Shown here: piece by piece, positions 44,047-54,866 of the stretch
Layout: the number at the start of each line of letters is the position of its first letter
Numbering within the stretch: position 1 is the stretch's first letter
Source of the DNA: Zea mays
Taxonomy: Eukaryota; Streptophyta; Magnoliopsida; Poales; Poaceae
Assembly (NCBI RefSeq): GCF_902167145.1
Contig: NC_050098.1
Location: 19,364,501-19,428,500, forward strand
Length of the DNA stretch: 64,000 bases
Direction: 5' to 3'
Translations under genes and position numbers: made by a program
The notes under the pieces: generated by a model
The model's database searches: none
What the model was told of the DNA's origin: nothing
What the model saw: only the letters and a program-made list of their open reading frames with translations

Positions 44047-44832
44047 TGAGAGCACCTAGAGGGGGGGTGAATAGGTGATCCTGTAAAAACTTAAGACTTA
44101 AAGCCACAAAACTTGATTAAGTGTTAGCACAATGAAATCAAGTGTCTAAGGACCGTGCTCTTATGAAACACAATAGTCACAGTGAGAACAAGCACAAGAG
44201 ACACGATGGTTTATCCCGTGGTTCGGCCAAGTACAACACTTGCCTACTCCACGTTGTGGCGTCCCAATGGACGAGAGTTGCACTCAACCCCTTTCAAGTG
44301 ATCCAAAGATCCACTTGAATACCATGGTGTTTTTCTTTCTTTCACTATATCTCGTTTGCGAGGAATCTCCACAACTCGGAGCCTCTCACCCTTACAAATG
44401 ATGATCATAAAGAAACACAGATGTAAGGGAGGGAAAAGCAACACACACAAATCCCAGCAATACGTACACACACAAGCCAAGACTTGAGCTCAAATGAAAC
44501 ACAACAAGTTCACCACTAGAACGGAGCTCAAATCACTAAGAATGTCAATCGAGTGTGCGAAGATGGAGTGCGGGAGTCTTAGAATGTTCAGAGTATGCTT
44601 GGTGTACTCCTCCATGCGCCTAGGGGTCCCTTTTATAGCCCCAAGATAGCTAGGAGCCATTGAGAGCAATCCAGGAAGGCAATCCTTGCCTTTTGTCGGG
44701 TGGCGCACCGGACAGTCCGGTGTGCCACCGGACAGGCACTGTTCGGTGTCCGGTGCAGATTGCTTTCCTAAATTGGCGCAGCCGACCGTTGAAGATTTGG
44801 AGCCGTTGGCGCACCGAACAGTCTGGTGCCCC
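44047..44832 (-). repeat. 3' LTR of element F, left part in window coordinates
   Basis: This is the inverse of the R/U5 and part of U3 of an Opie-like LTR, with the TATA box on the minus strand at about 44630-44638 and palindromes around 44706-44835. It ends at the GCCCC target (44828-44832) of element G. Confidence 0.83.
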
Positions 44833-45461
44833 TGTCGGTGTTTTGGGTCCGACCGCACACCCGGGGTTGCCCCTCAAGGTGTTTTTAGGAGTAGGACGGT
44901 GTCGACGACTGTAGCAAAATGGTTCGTGCCAGTTGCACGAGGGTCAGTGGACAATGTTTACAGGTTCGGGCCGCTTAGAGATGCGTAACACCCTACGTCC
45001 TGGTGAGTATGCTGGATGAGTAAGGTTACAAGAGGGCTCTCTGAGTTGAGAATACAGAGAGTCGAAGTGGGTGGCTAAGTAATAGGGTCGATCGTTCTGA
45101 AGGGGTGCCCCCTAGGCCTTATATACTCGACCGTGGGGCAATACACGGGGATATGATAACAATGTGTAGCTAAAAGATAGTGATCTGTTTGAGTTTATCT
45201 CCTTGTAGTTCTGCCGACTTATCCTCGCATGGCTCCGTTGCATGGGGGCTCCAGCGCTGGAAAGTCGGATCTCTGTTGTGGTCGCTCGCTCGACGTTGTG
45301 GGCCATCTGGGTTCGCACCAATCCGGCCCCATGTCGATCTGCTTTGCTGGTTGTTCCTCCCCAGGCCCACGAAAGAATGACCTTACGATTTATTGGGCCC
45401 TTGGGCCTTTCGTGAGGTCTTTTACTCTTTTAGTGGACCTGGGGGATATCTATCCCCCACA
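44833..45461 (-). repeat. 3' LTR of element G
   Basis: 629 bp, reading TGTCGGTGTTTTGGG...ATCCCCCACA on +. For the minus-strand element this is the downstream copy. A purine tract on the minus strand (AGATCGGGGGCT, 45462-45473) abuts it. Confidence 0.92.
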
Positions 45462-45599
45462 AGCCCCCGATCTTTGGTTAATTTAGAGGTAATCAACCCA
45501 AAGATCCCAGGTCCAGCTTGCAGGCGATTTGAAGAAAACGACTTCTTACTGTCTCCTCCTGCTTTGATCACTCGTAAACCGAAGCTTTGTTTCGTGTTT

Positions 45600-45935
45600 G
45601 TGCCTTAGAGGTCGGCATTTCGTTTTGTAGGACCCTGAAGTTCATTGGGTGCACCGGAGGTGCACCCAATGGGTGTAGCCCCCGAGCTTCGAGTAGATTT
45701 TTAGAAAATAATCTACTCGAAGGTCTTCACCAAAAATTATTTCTATTTTTACTCCTGCGTTTTGGTTGAGGGCCAGCCTTGTCTTTAATCTTGCCCCATG
45801 CCTTAGAAGTCGGCACTATCTTGGCTTGGAGTGATGATCCATGGGGTGCACCGAAGGTGCACCCAATGGGTGTAGCCCCCGACCTTCGAGTGGATTTTTG
45901 AGGATAATCCATTCGAAGGTCTTCCTTTTGTGTCT
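45600..45935. repeat. Two copies of a degenerate ~198-bp repeat with hairpins
   Basis: CCTTAGAGGTCGGC (45603) and CCTTAGAAGTCGGC (45801) start two related units. Each includes GGTGCACC-GAGGTGCACC text, CCCAATGGGTGTAGCCCCCGA, and an inverted repeat around a short AT-rich loop (CGAGTAGATT/AATCTACTCG at about 45691-45721; CGAGTGGATT/AATCCATTCG at about 45886-45917). The remainder of 45936-46560 is non-coding with no other clear feature. Confidence 0.6.
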
Positions 45936-46560
45936 TTTTGCTGAAGATTATCCTTTCTGCTTGTAAAAATTGGCATGATGCCATCTGCATTATGCTTTGG
46001 AGGTCAGCATTATGTCATCAATATTATGCATCAGAGGTCAGCATGTATTTTGTCTTTTGCAGCCGAGTTCGCAATCCATCCATATCTTGCTAGGTAGTGT
46101 AATTTATTTGCTCTGTGACTGATTGGACATTTGATGGATGTTCTCTGTCTAGTCTTCACGTCGCTTCTATCGGCCATATTTTGTACTTCACTGGCTATAT
46201 TTGGCTTTCCTCTGATCCTTGTTGATATCTCATTTTTGTCTTGAGGTATTCACTGCGTGCCCTGCACAGATGTGACCGTTTTGAAAAATATACTGATAAT
46301 TCCTGGGCGTCCCCCCCAATGGGTGTGGGCAAGGAACGGCTTGGTATGCTGAGTGTTTTAGCCGGCTGCTTCTGAGTAGTAATGTGATGTGACGGCGGGT
46401 GTAATCATATCCTTCGCGCTGTTGACTGGAGTCCCAATGGGTGTTTTGTTGCGTGAAACGGCGTCAGCCGCCTGACGTGTCTTCAGACGGGTTGAAGTGC
46501 TTATTGAATGCTTTGCGACTGTTCAGTGACCGCGGTTGGAGGTGAGCGGTTGCCTTCTCC

Positions 46561-46570
46561 TTCTATAAAT
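46561..46570 (+). promoter_or_regulatory. Putative TATA box of the short antisense gene in G
   Basis: TTCTATAAATAA lies about 85 bp upstream of the ATG at 46652, on the strand opposite to G's gag-pol. Spacing fits an independent promoter. Confidence 0.5.
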
Positions 46571-46651
46571 AACGCCGTTGTCTCTTCGGCTTTTTCACAT
46601 CTCTTGTTGTTCTCTGTTGCTTGCCTTTCTTCTCTCCCTTTCGCTTCCACC

Positions 46652-46927
46652 ATGGGCAAGAACAACAAGCGCAAGCGTGAGCCAACTCCTCCATCGGAGG
46701 ATTTTGGTGACTCGAAGTACTCAGAGCAGGAGTTCTCCTCTGAGTCTGAGGGGTCTCCGGCTCCCATCCCCCTGCGTGAGTCGTCTGACGACTCAGACGA
46801 CTCCCAGGGGCTCGCGGCGGAGGTCTGGACGTACATCTGGGCCGTCGAGCGCTCCGGGCTCGAGGGCTCGGATGAGTCGGAGTACTCCTTGGATGAGGAG
46901 GACTCGGACGGCGGCGGCGAGGACGAG

Positions 46928-46959
<32 letters not shown>

Positions 46960-47053
46960 TGACGGTGACGGCAGCGGCAGGGGCGGCGGCAGCGGCAGCA
47001 AGGACGGTGACGGCGGCGGCAGTAGGGGCGGCAGCGATAGGGCCAGTGGCTAG
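46652..47053 (+). CDS. Short acidic Gly/Asp-rich protein gene, antisense in element G
   Basis: The ATG at 46652 lies in a strong initiation context (CCACCATGGGC) downstream of a TATA box. The frame encodes 133 residues. It has a basic start (MGKNNKRKREPTPPSED), a Ser/Glu/Asp-rich middle, then low-complexity Asp and Gly/Ser runs ending in RGGSDRASG. No fold or family is recognised. GC-rich low complexity keeps all frames open here, so the frame was chosen from the ATG context and promoter, not from conservation. Grande elements are reported to carry an extra gene in this region, which fits. Confidence 0.5.
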
Positions 47054-47369
47054 ATGCCACTGGTCTTTTAGATATTAGTATAGTATAGTTAGAATAATGT
47101 AGTAGTATTTAGCAGTGTAGAGTAGTATAGTGTAGTGTAGTAGTAGTAGCAGTAATGTAATGTAATGTAGTAGTAGTAATAGGGAAGTATCAACTCATAA
47201 AGAGTTGATTTGTAAGTATGTTATCTTCCCTTTAATGAATGAAATGATGTTGGTTTCTCTGTGATGATTACTCTTTGATATTCATAACTCGAAGTTCTTG
47301 AGTCATTCCTCTTCCCGGCTTTTTCGTGAAGTTGATTCCTTTGAGACAGTAAGTGAATAACTCGGGCAT

Positions 47370-47950
47370 CATACTGATGCTTTTAGAAGTAGCCACCGAG
47401 CGACTTGTAGATGATGTCAGAGAGCTTTTAGAGATAACTGCCGAGTAACTTGGAGACGACGTCGGCGCCTTAGAGGTAACTGCCGAGCGACTGAACACGA
47501 TGTCGGAGTTTTAGAGATAACTGCCGAGTGACCTGAGGGCGACGTCGGCGTTTTAGAGGTAACGCCGAGCGACTGAACACGATGTCGGAGTTCTAGAGAT
47601 AACTGTCGAGTGACTGGAGGGCGACGTCAGCGTTTTAGAGGCAACACCGAGCGACTGGAGGGCGACATCAGCGTTTTAGAGGTAACGCCGAGCGACTTGA
47701 AGGCGATGCCAGCGTTTTAGAGGTAACGCCGAGCGACTTGAAGACGATGTCAGCGTTTTAGAGGTAACACCGAGTGACTGGAGGGCGACGTCAGCGTTTT
47801 AGAGGTAACGCCGAGTGATAGTAGGCTACGTGGGCCACTTTGAGGATGATAGCCGAGTGATGAGGCGGCGCACCAATGTTCTGGAAATAACTGCCGGGTG
47901 ATCACGTGGCACGCCGGTGTTTTGGAAATAACCGTCGGGTGCTGACTGGG
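47370..47950. repeat. ~41-bp tandem repeat array, about 13 degenerate copies, in element G
   Basis: Units have the pattern GTTTTAGAGGTAACGCCGAGCGACTT plus a variable GAxGGCGAxGTCAGC. Starts at 47671, 47712 and 47753 give a 41-bp period, and divergence rises toward both ends. The stretch 47054-47369 before it is AT-rich with GTAGTA repeats and no gene. Confidence 0.75.
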
Positions 47951-48076
47951 CACTTTTTGAAACGGTATCTGGCTCGGGAATATCCCATAAGTGCTGCGCT
48001 TTTAGCCGCCTCTGCTTTCCGTGCCCTAGTTCTTGCTTTCTCGCTTCCGAATCCTCTCTGCAATTCTCCTCCCACT

Positions 48077-51000
48077 ATGCTCGCCGGTAGAATCGAGATG
48101 GCGCCCAAGAGAAAAACCTCGAGTTCGTCTGCCGTGGTGATTCCTCCAATCGACCCCAACAGCCAGTTGCCTTTCGCAGGTAACCACATGTTCGTCATCT
48201 CTGAGCCTGAACTTCTCCATCTCGTGTCCTCGGGGTTCTTCCTCCGCGGGAACTCTGTTCTTGGCGGATTTGCCATGGGGTTACTGTCCCAACTGAGGAT
48301 ACCCATGAGTCCGTTGTTTATGCTCCTTTCCTTCTCCGCGGCCTTGGCCTTCCCATTTCTCCCTTTTTCCGCGGCCTCCTTGATTTCTACCATCTTAACT
48401 TGACCCATCTGAATCCCAATTCTATCCTGCAAATCTCCATCTTTGTTCATTTATGTGAAGCCTTTCTTGGTGTGCTGCCACATTTCGGGTTGTGGAAGTA
48501 CTTGTATCACTGTCGCCCTGGGATGGCCGGGGGATAACATCAGTTGGTTGTGGGTGCCAGCTTGGAGATGCGCCGCGGGAGGAAGACTGAGTATCTCGAA
48601 ATCCCCCTCAAAGACAGTATCAAGGGATGGCGCTTGGAGTGGTTCATAGTTGAGAATTATGGAAACTCTCTCCCCCCTCGGTTGGGAAGACAACCGGATG
48701 TTCACACCCCAAGCTGGACCGAGTCCCCCACAGATCAGGAGGTAGCTGAGGCAGGTGCTTTGCTGGCTGAAGTTGGGCTGCTGAAGGAGAGGGGTCTGAC
48801 TGCTGAAGCTGTTGTTGCTGATTTTGTCTTCAAGAATATTCAGCCGCTGAAAGACAGGGTGCACCTGGCTTATTTGTATCGAGGCCTAGCCGACTCAACT
48901 CGGGTTACCAACAGGAAAATTCCCTCTGCGGACTTGGTGAGCCGACTTGAGATGATCCTTAGAGGCAAAGTGTCAAATGTTGGTGCCCCAGTGGCATACT
49001 CGGCCTGGAACCTGCCTCCTCACAAAGCCTTCACCCTTTTTGTGTCGAATCCACCTGTTACTGACGGCAGTTTGGGTCTTAGAGTGCGACCCTCTGCTGA
49101 AGAAGTTAGTGCCTTGGTTGCCTCGCTCGGGGAGATTCCTGATGATGAACGGCAGGTCCACTTTGAGGTGCCCCTGAATCCTAGCGATGCAGAGATAAGT
49201 GCTATGCTTGATTTGCTGGCTGAGGACTCTTCTGATGCTGCTCCTGCTGGGACATCGGTGGCGCCCCTCCCAGAGGCTGATACAACTTTGGATATTCAGA
49301 AGCCTACCAGTACTCGCCCGAGGCGCCCTTGCCGGGCCAATCAGCCTGATCCTTCTGCTGATGAGCAGAAAAAGAAAAGGAGACGCCTCCGGCGAGTATC
49401 CAGTTTGGATCGGGACCTTGGTACTTCGGTTCCTGCTGCTGAAGAAGTGCCTGTGACTGAATTTACTGACGCTGACCCCAACGGGTGTACCCAATCTGCT
49501 GCTGAACCCAATGGGTGTGCCCCTTCTGTTGCTGATCCCAATGTGGGTGCTCCATCTGTTGTTGATCCCAATGGGTGTGCTGTCTGTGTTGCTAACGTGG
49601 ACGACGAGGAGGAAGAAGATGAAGTTCCTTTGACTTGGAAAAACAGTCGGCAGTTCATTGCTAGTGGTGAAAGTAGTGGAGTCCCTTCTCCTGCTTTGTC
49701 TGCTCTTATTGGCCTGCAAGAACTGTCCCTGGCCAATTTTGATCAGACTCTTGAGGATATGGTTGCAGAGGATTTGTTATCGGAGCCAGTGGATGATGGT
49801 ATGATGGAGGTTTGTGCTAATGTGCTAGATGCTGGGTTGAGGTCATCTCGTGCCTCGTCGACCTTGGAGCGCGATCTCGAGGGTCGGGAGACTGAATTGG
49901 ATCGTTCTGGTCCCATGGAAGTAACTGAGGGCCCATCAGCCTTAGAAGTGGCTACCGCAGAGAACCTGAACCCCCAGGGTGGTGTTGACACATGCCCAGC
50001 CCCCGAGGATGTCGCCGGGGATGACTTGGTTCGGGTGGGAAGTGTAAGCCACTGCCCAGCCCCCGAGGGTGCTGCCGGGGATGATCCGGCTCAAGTGGGC
50101 AGTGCAAACTATGACCCAGCCCCCGAGGGTGTCCGAGCGGGGTCTCCCTCCTGTACTTCCATGGACGTTCATGCGGGATCGCCTCCACACTCCGGCTGTA
50201 TGGTGGTAGCCCAAACCTTGGACCAGGAGGTCGCTTTAGAGGGCAGCGTCCCCGCTGACCGAGTGTTGGGCTCTGTTAATGGCACCAAGTTGATTCCTGC
50301 TGGTTCATTGCAAGCTGCTTCGGGTAGTGGCCTTACGCCCAGTTATCAAATGATCTCTCCTGATTTGGGAATCCCTTCGTTCTTTTCCAACCTCCAGGTA
50401 CTGTGATGTATTTTAGCTTGGTTTTTACATTGCACAAACTGCTGTCATTACGCTCATCTGTTCTTCTCATCAGGCTTTGGTGGATGGGATGGCTAGCCAG
50501 CTGAGGTTACAGGGTGCTTCTGTCCCAGGAGTAGCTTCGTCGCTTGCATGTTGGAATCCAGTGTCACTTCAGCATCGTGTCTCTGAATTGGAGGCGACCA
50601 ATGCTGGTTAGTGCTTTTCTTGCTTCTCTTTATCTTCACTGTAGACTGCTTTACATTCTGACCCCTTCTTGTTTGATTGTCTCTTGCTAGGTATGACTCG
50701 GCAGATTTCCACTCTTGAGGAAAAACATTCCCGAGATCAGGCTGAATTGGCCCAGCAGTGCGCTGACTTCGAGGAAAAGTACTCTCAAAGTCAGACCGAA
50801 CTAACTCAGGTCTCTGCTGCCTTAGATGATGCCAATGCTCTGAGTTCTCCTCTTCACGCTCAGCTCAATTCTGAAAAGGTGATTTATGAAACTGTGCTTT
50901 GCCTTGTTGTGCTCCTATTACTTGCTTGGTTTTTGAGGTAGTTGTCTTTTGTTTGCAGGAAGAAAAACGTATCCTTGCTGCTTCTCGTGACAGTCTCGAC

Positions 51001-51420
51001 AGATTGTATCGTGATTCTAGCAACTCGCTGACCATCCTGGAGAGGAGCCATCGCTTCACCATGGAAGAGTTGGACAATCAGCGCTGTAAGCTGCAGGAAT
51101 CCGTGGATGAAGTGACCCGGCTCAAGCAGTTGATATCAGCGAAGGACGCTACTATTAAAGAACTCCAAGCTTCCAAGAAATCCATCGCCCAAGAATTAGA
51201 AACTGCTCGGTTGGCTACCAAGGTTGCCGAAGAAACTTCTATTACTCTTAGAGCCTAGCGCGATAGAGCCATGGACAAGGCTATTCGGGCGGGGCGAATC
51301 TTGATGAGGAGACCCGGCGTGGTTGTTCCCGAAGATATAAGGGCTGATGTGAATGCTGCCCCTGATTTCTCGAGTCGTCCCTCCTCATCGACTGCTCCTG
51401 AGAAAAATATCACAAAATAG
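48077..51420 (+). pseudogene. G antisense gene: PF04195-like domain and coiled coil, 4 predicted exons, damaged
   Basis: From the ATG at 48077 (or 48098, MAPKRK) the frame is lost near 48228 at a G-run. It resumes in another frame that reads a PF04195-like domain (HLNPNSIL, FGLWKYLYH), is stopped by TAA at 48535-48537, then stays open from 48538 to 50406 (WRLEWFIVENYGN). A Pro/Glu/Ala-rich middle includes four PNGC-type repeats (about 49472-49590) and three 60-bp repeats (about 49993-50135). Predicted introns are 50398-50473, 50607-50690 and 50879-50958, all GT-AG and phase-compatible. Exons 3-4 encode a coiled coil (ISTLEEKHSRDQAELAQQ). TAG at 51256-51258 precedes about 53 further open codons to TAG at 51418-51420. 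The architecture matches the B antisense gene. Function is unknown. Confidence 0.65.
49985..50135 (+). repeat. 60-bp in-frame tandem repeat, three copies
   Basis: CCCAGCCCCCGAGG recurs at about 49995, 50055 and 50115. It encodes a 20-residue unit (PAPE, GVAGDD-type, then VGS) inside the large exon of the G antisense gene. Confidence 0.7.
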
Positions 51421-51630
51421 AGAGACATTTTGCGTGCTTTGAGCGTGCGGTTAGCATGGTCAGACATTTGTTAGAAGACGTCATCTCAGTATTTGAACGA
51501 TGTTGTTATTCTCATGTTGTTTCAGAATTAGTTCATGAATTTGCAGTAGTAAAATGATGTGCGACGGTTTTGAGACTTGTTCGCGGGATATAGAAGTCAT
51601 CCCTATATGAATATTTGTAAGCACGTCAGA

Positions 51631-52506
51631 TCGCCTTAAGTCGCTGCTGACTTAAGTCGGTTGCTTCTGTTAATAGGGCGTAGTGGTCACCCTGAATTGC
51701 GTAGGCGTGAGCATGTTACGCCGCCTTAAGTCGTTGCCGACTTAAGCCGATTGCTCCGTTAGCAGGGCATAGTGGTCACCCCGAGTTAAGTAAGCGCGAG
51801 CATATTGCACCGCCTTAAGTCGTTGCTGACTTAAGCCGATTGCTCCGTTAGCAGGGCATAGTGGTCACCCCGAGTTAAGTAAGCGCGAGCATGTTGCACC
51901 GCCTTAAGTCGTTGTCGACTTAAGCCGATTGCTCCGTTAGCAGGGCATAGTGGTCACCCCAAGTTAAGTAAGCACGAGCATGTTGCACCGCCTTAAATCG
52001 TTGCCGACTTAAGCCGATTGCTCCGTTAGCAGGGCATAGTGGTCACCCCAAGTTAAGTAAGCGCGAGCATGTTGCACCGCCTTAAGTCGTTGCCGACTTA
52101 AGCCGATTGCTCCGTTAGCAGGGCATAGTGGTCACCCCAAGTTAAGTAAGCGCGAGCATGTTGCACCGCGTTAAATCGTTGCCGACTTAAGCCGATTGCT
52201 CCGTTAGCAGGGCATAGTGGTCACCCCAAGTTAAGTAAGCGCGAGCATGTTGCACCACCTTAAGTCGTTGCCGACTTAAGCCGATTGCTCCGTTAGCAGG
52301 GCATAGTGGTCACCCCAAGTTAAGTAAGCGCGAGCATGTTGCACCGCCTTAAATCGTTGCCGACTTAAGCCGATTGCTCCGTTAGCAGGGCATAGTGGTC
52401 ACCCCAAGTTAAGTAAGCGTGAGCATGTTGCACCGCCTTAAGTCGTTGCCGACTTAAGCCGATTGCTCCGTTAGCAGGGCATAGTGGTCACCCCGAGTTA
52501 AGTAAG
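51631..52506. repeat. 89-bp tandem repeat array, ten copies, each with a hairpin
   Basis: TGCTCCGTTAGCAGGGCATA recurs exactly every 89 bp from 51752 to 52464, with one more degenerate copy at 51662. Each unit has a 9-bp inverted repeat, CTTAAGTCG and CGACTTAAG, around a 4-nt loop. The array lies between the end of the antisense gene and the end of G pol and is not coding. Confidence 0.9.
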
Positions 52507-52616
52507 AATGCAAGTCAATCGTGAACAAACTGAGTATCTTTGAAACCCCTTTTTTATTGATGACATATTTCCACTTTACAGAGTACATCGTCGTCCCGAT
52601 AGCTTTTGAAATACAG

Positions 52617-54866
52617 CTAGGGATAAAACTTCCTGAGGTGTTCTATGTTCCAGGAGTTCCCGACTTCTGTGCCATCCATCTGAGTGAGACGATATGATCC
52701 TGGCCGAGTGACTTCTGCTACTATGAAGGGTCCTTCCCATAAGGGCGATAACTTGTGTCGTCCCTCCCCCGTTAGAATTCGGCGGAGGACGAGATCTCCT
52801 ACTGAGAAGGATCGCTGTCGCACAGCCTTGTCGTGATAGCGCCTTAGAGTCTGCTGATACCGTGTTGATTGGATTACCGCATTCAGCCGTTCTTCTTCGA
52901 GTATATCAATGTCCTCCAGCCTGGTGGCCTCGACTTCTGCTATGTTTTCGAAGATCAACCTTGGTGCCCCGAACTTGAGATCGGCGGGTAGCACTGCCTC
53001 CGACCCATAGACCATGAAGAAAGGAGTGTTTCCATGCAGAGCTCGGCTAGGTTGGGTTCTTAGGCTCCAAACGACATAGGGCAATTCCCTTATCCACTTT
53101 CCTGCGAATTTTTCATTCTTATCGAAGACCTTTTTCCTGAGTGCCTCTAGTATCATCCCGTTGGCTCGCTCAACCTGCCCGTTGGCTCTTGGATGTGCTA
53201 CAGATGCATACTTGATCTGAATGCTCTTTTGCTCGCAGAAGTCGAAGAACTCTGAACTTGTGAAGTTGGATCCTAGATCAGTTATGATGTTGTTTGGTAT
53301 CCTGAATCTGAATATTATGTCTTGTATGAATTCCACGGCCTTAGCTGAGGTTAAAGAAGCAATGGGCTTGAACTCTATCCATTTAGTGAATTTGTCGATT
53401 GCTACCAATACATGAGTGTATCCTCCTTGAGCTTTCTTGAAAGGTCCAATCATATCCAGTCCCCAGCATGCGAAAGGCCAAGTTACTGGTATGGTCTGCA
53501 GTTGCTGCGCTGGTAGATGTTGTTGTTTTGACAAGTATTGGCAAGCTTCGCACCTCTGAACTAACTCGGCTGCATCACTCTTCGCTGTTGGCCAATAGAA
53601 TCCTGACCTGAAGACCTTCCCGACTAGTGTTCTGGATGCTGCATGTATTCCACATTGCCCAGCATGGACCTCCTCCAGAAGTTGCTTCCCAGTAGATGGG
53701 AGAATGCACTTCATGAGGACGCCTGATGCACCCCTTCTGTACAATGTCTCCCCAATAAGTGTGTAGTGAGCCGACTGCCTGGCAATACGCTCGGCCGAAT
53801 TCTTGTCATCTGGTTCCTCTTCATTCTTTATATATTTGACGATTGGCCTTCTCCAGTCATCAGAGCCTGACTCAGGTTGATCTATAATATTACACTTTTC
53901 TATTTGATCCATTGAGATGCTCGACTGTAGTATTTCTTGCACAAAGACTCCAGGTGGGACCTGAGTTCGACTGGATCCTAGCTTGGATAATATGTCGGCC
54001 GCTGTGTTCCGATCTCTTTCTACATGATGAAATTCCAGACCCTCAAATTTGTCTTCCAGCTTTCGGACGGCAGTGCAGTATTTTCCCATTGAATCGCTTG
54101 AACAATCCCACTCTTTGTTTATCTGGCTAATGACTACCAGAGAGTCTCCGTACACCATCAGTCTCTTGATGCCCAATGAGATGGCGATGTTCAATCCATG
54201 GATCAGAGCTTCATACTCGGCTGTATTGTTGGAGGCTGGAAATAGCAATTGGAGGGCATATTTGAGGTGCTCGCCTCCAGGTGCGGTGAAGAGAATTCCC
54301 GCTCCTGCTCCCTGCAATTTCAGCGAGCCATCAAAATACATTCGCCACACTTCTGTAGTCTCTGGGTTATCTGGTATTTGCTGTTCAGTCCACTCTGATA
54401 CGAAATCAACCAGTGCTTGAGTTTTGATGGCGGTACGAGGTCGAAACTCGATGTCATGAGATCCCAGCTCGCAAGCCCACTTGGCTATTCGGCCAATGGC
54501 CTCCTTGTTGTGAAGAATATCCCCTATCAGAAAACCAGTGACTACTATGACTTTGTGGTCATCAAAGTAGTGACGTAGCTTACGGGCAGTTAGAAGTACT
54601 GCATATAATAGCTTCTGAACTTGAGGATACTTTTTCTTTGAGGGGCCTAGAACTTCACTGATGAAGTAAACAGGATGTTGCACTGGGTAGGCATGTCCTT
54701 CTTCTGCTCGCTCGACTACCAACGCGGTGCTTACCACGTGAGTCGTGCAAGAGATATACAGTAGTAGATCTTCAGCTGGTTGAATCGTCGTGGTGGCTTC
54801 AGTACTGGCGGTGTTGTCAAGAATTTCTTCAGTGCATCTAGAGCTTCCTGTGCCTCTGAAGTCCAC
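52617..54866 (-). pseudogene. G pol, C-terminal part: dual RNase H and integrase
   Basis: This 749-codon frame begins in the RT connection after a one-base shift near 54785-54800. It holds the RT-linked RNase H (LLLYISCTTHVVSTAL), then an archaeal-type RNase H (MYFDGSLKLQGAGAG, TAEYEALI, VYGDSLVV, TAADILSK). The integrase has a zinc finger (HAGQCGIH...CEACQ) and core motifs GLDMIGPF, ITDLGSNF and GQVERANG. The C-terminal module has WEGPFIVAEV. The second catalytic block reads TDLG where TDNG is usual. Stop TAG/TAA context lies at 52617-52619. There is no chromodomain. Confidence 0.87.

Noticed and set aside
46563..47078. Arg/Thr-rich frames on both strands over the acidic gene
   Set aside because: These are shadows of low-complexity GGC/GAC repeats; only the + frame with the promoter and ATG context was kept.
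51631..52506. CRISPR-like array
   Set aside because: The whole 89-bp unit is repeated without unique spacers, and the sequence is a plant retrotransposon.
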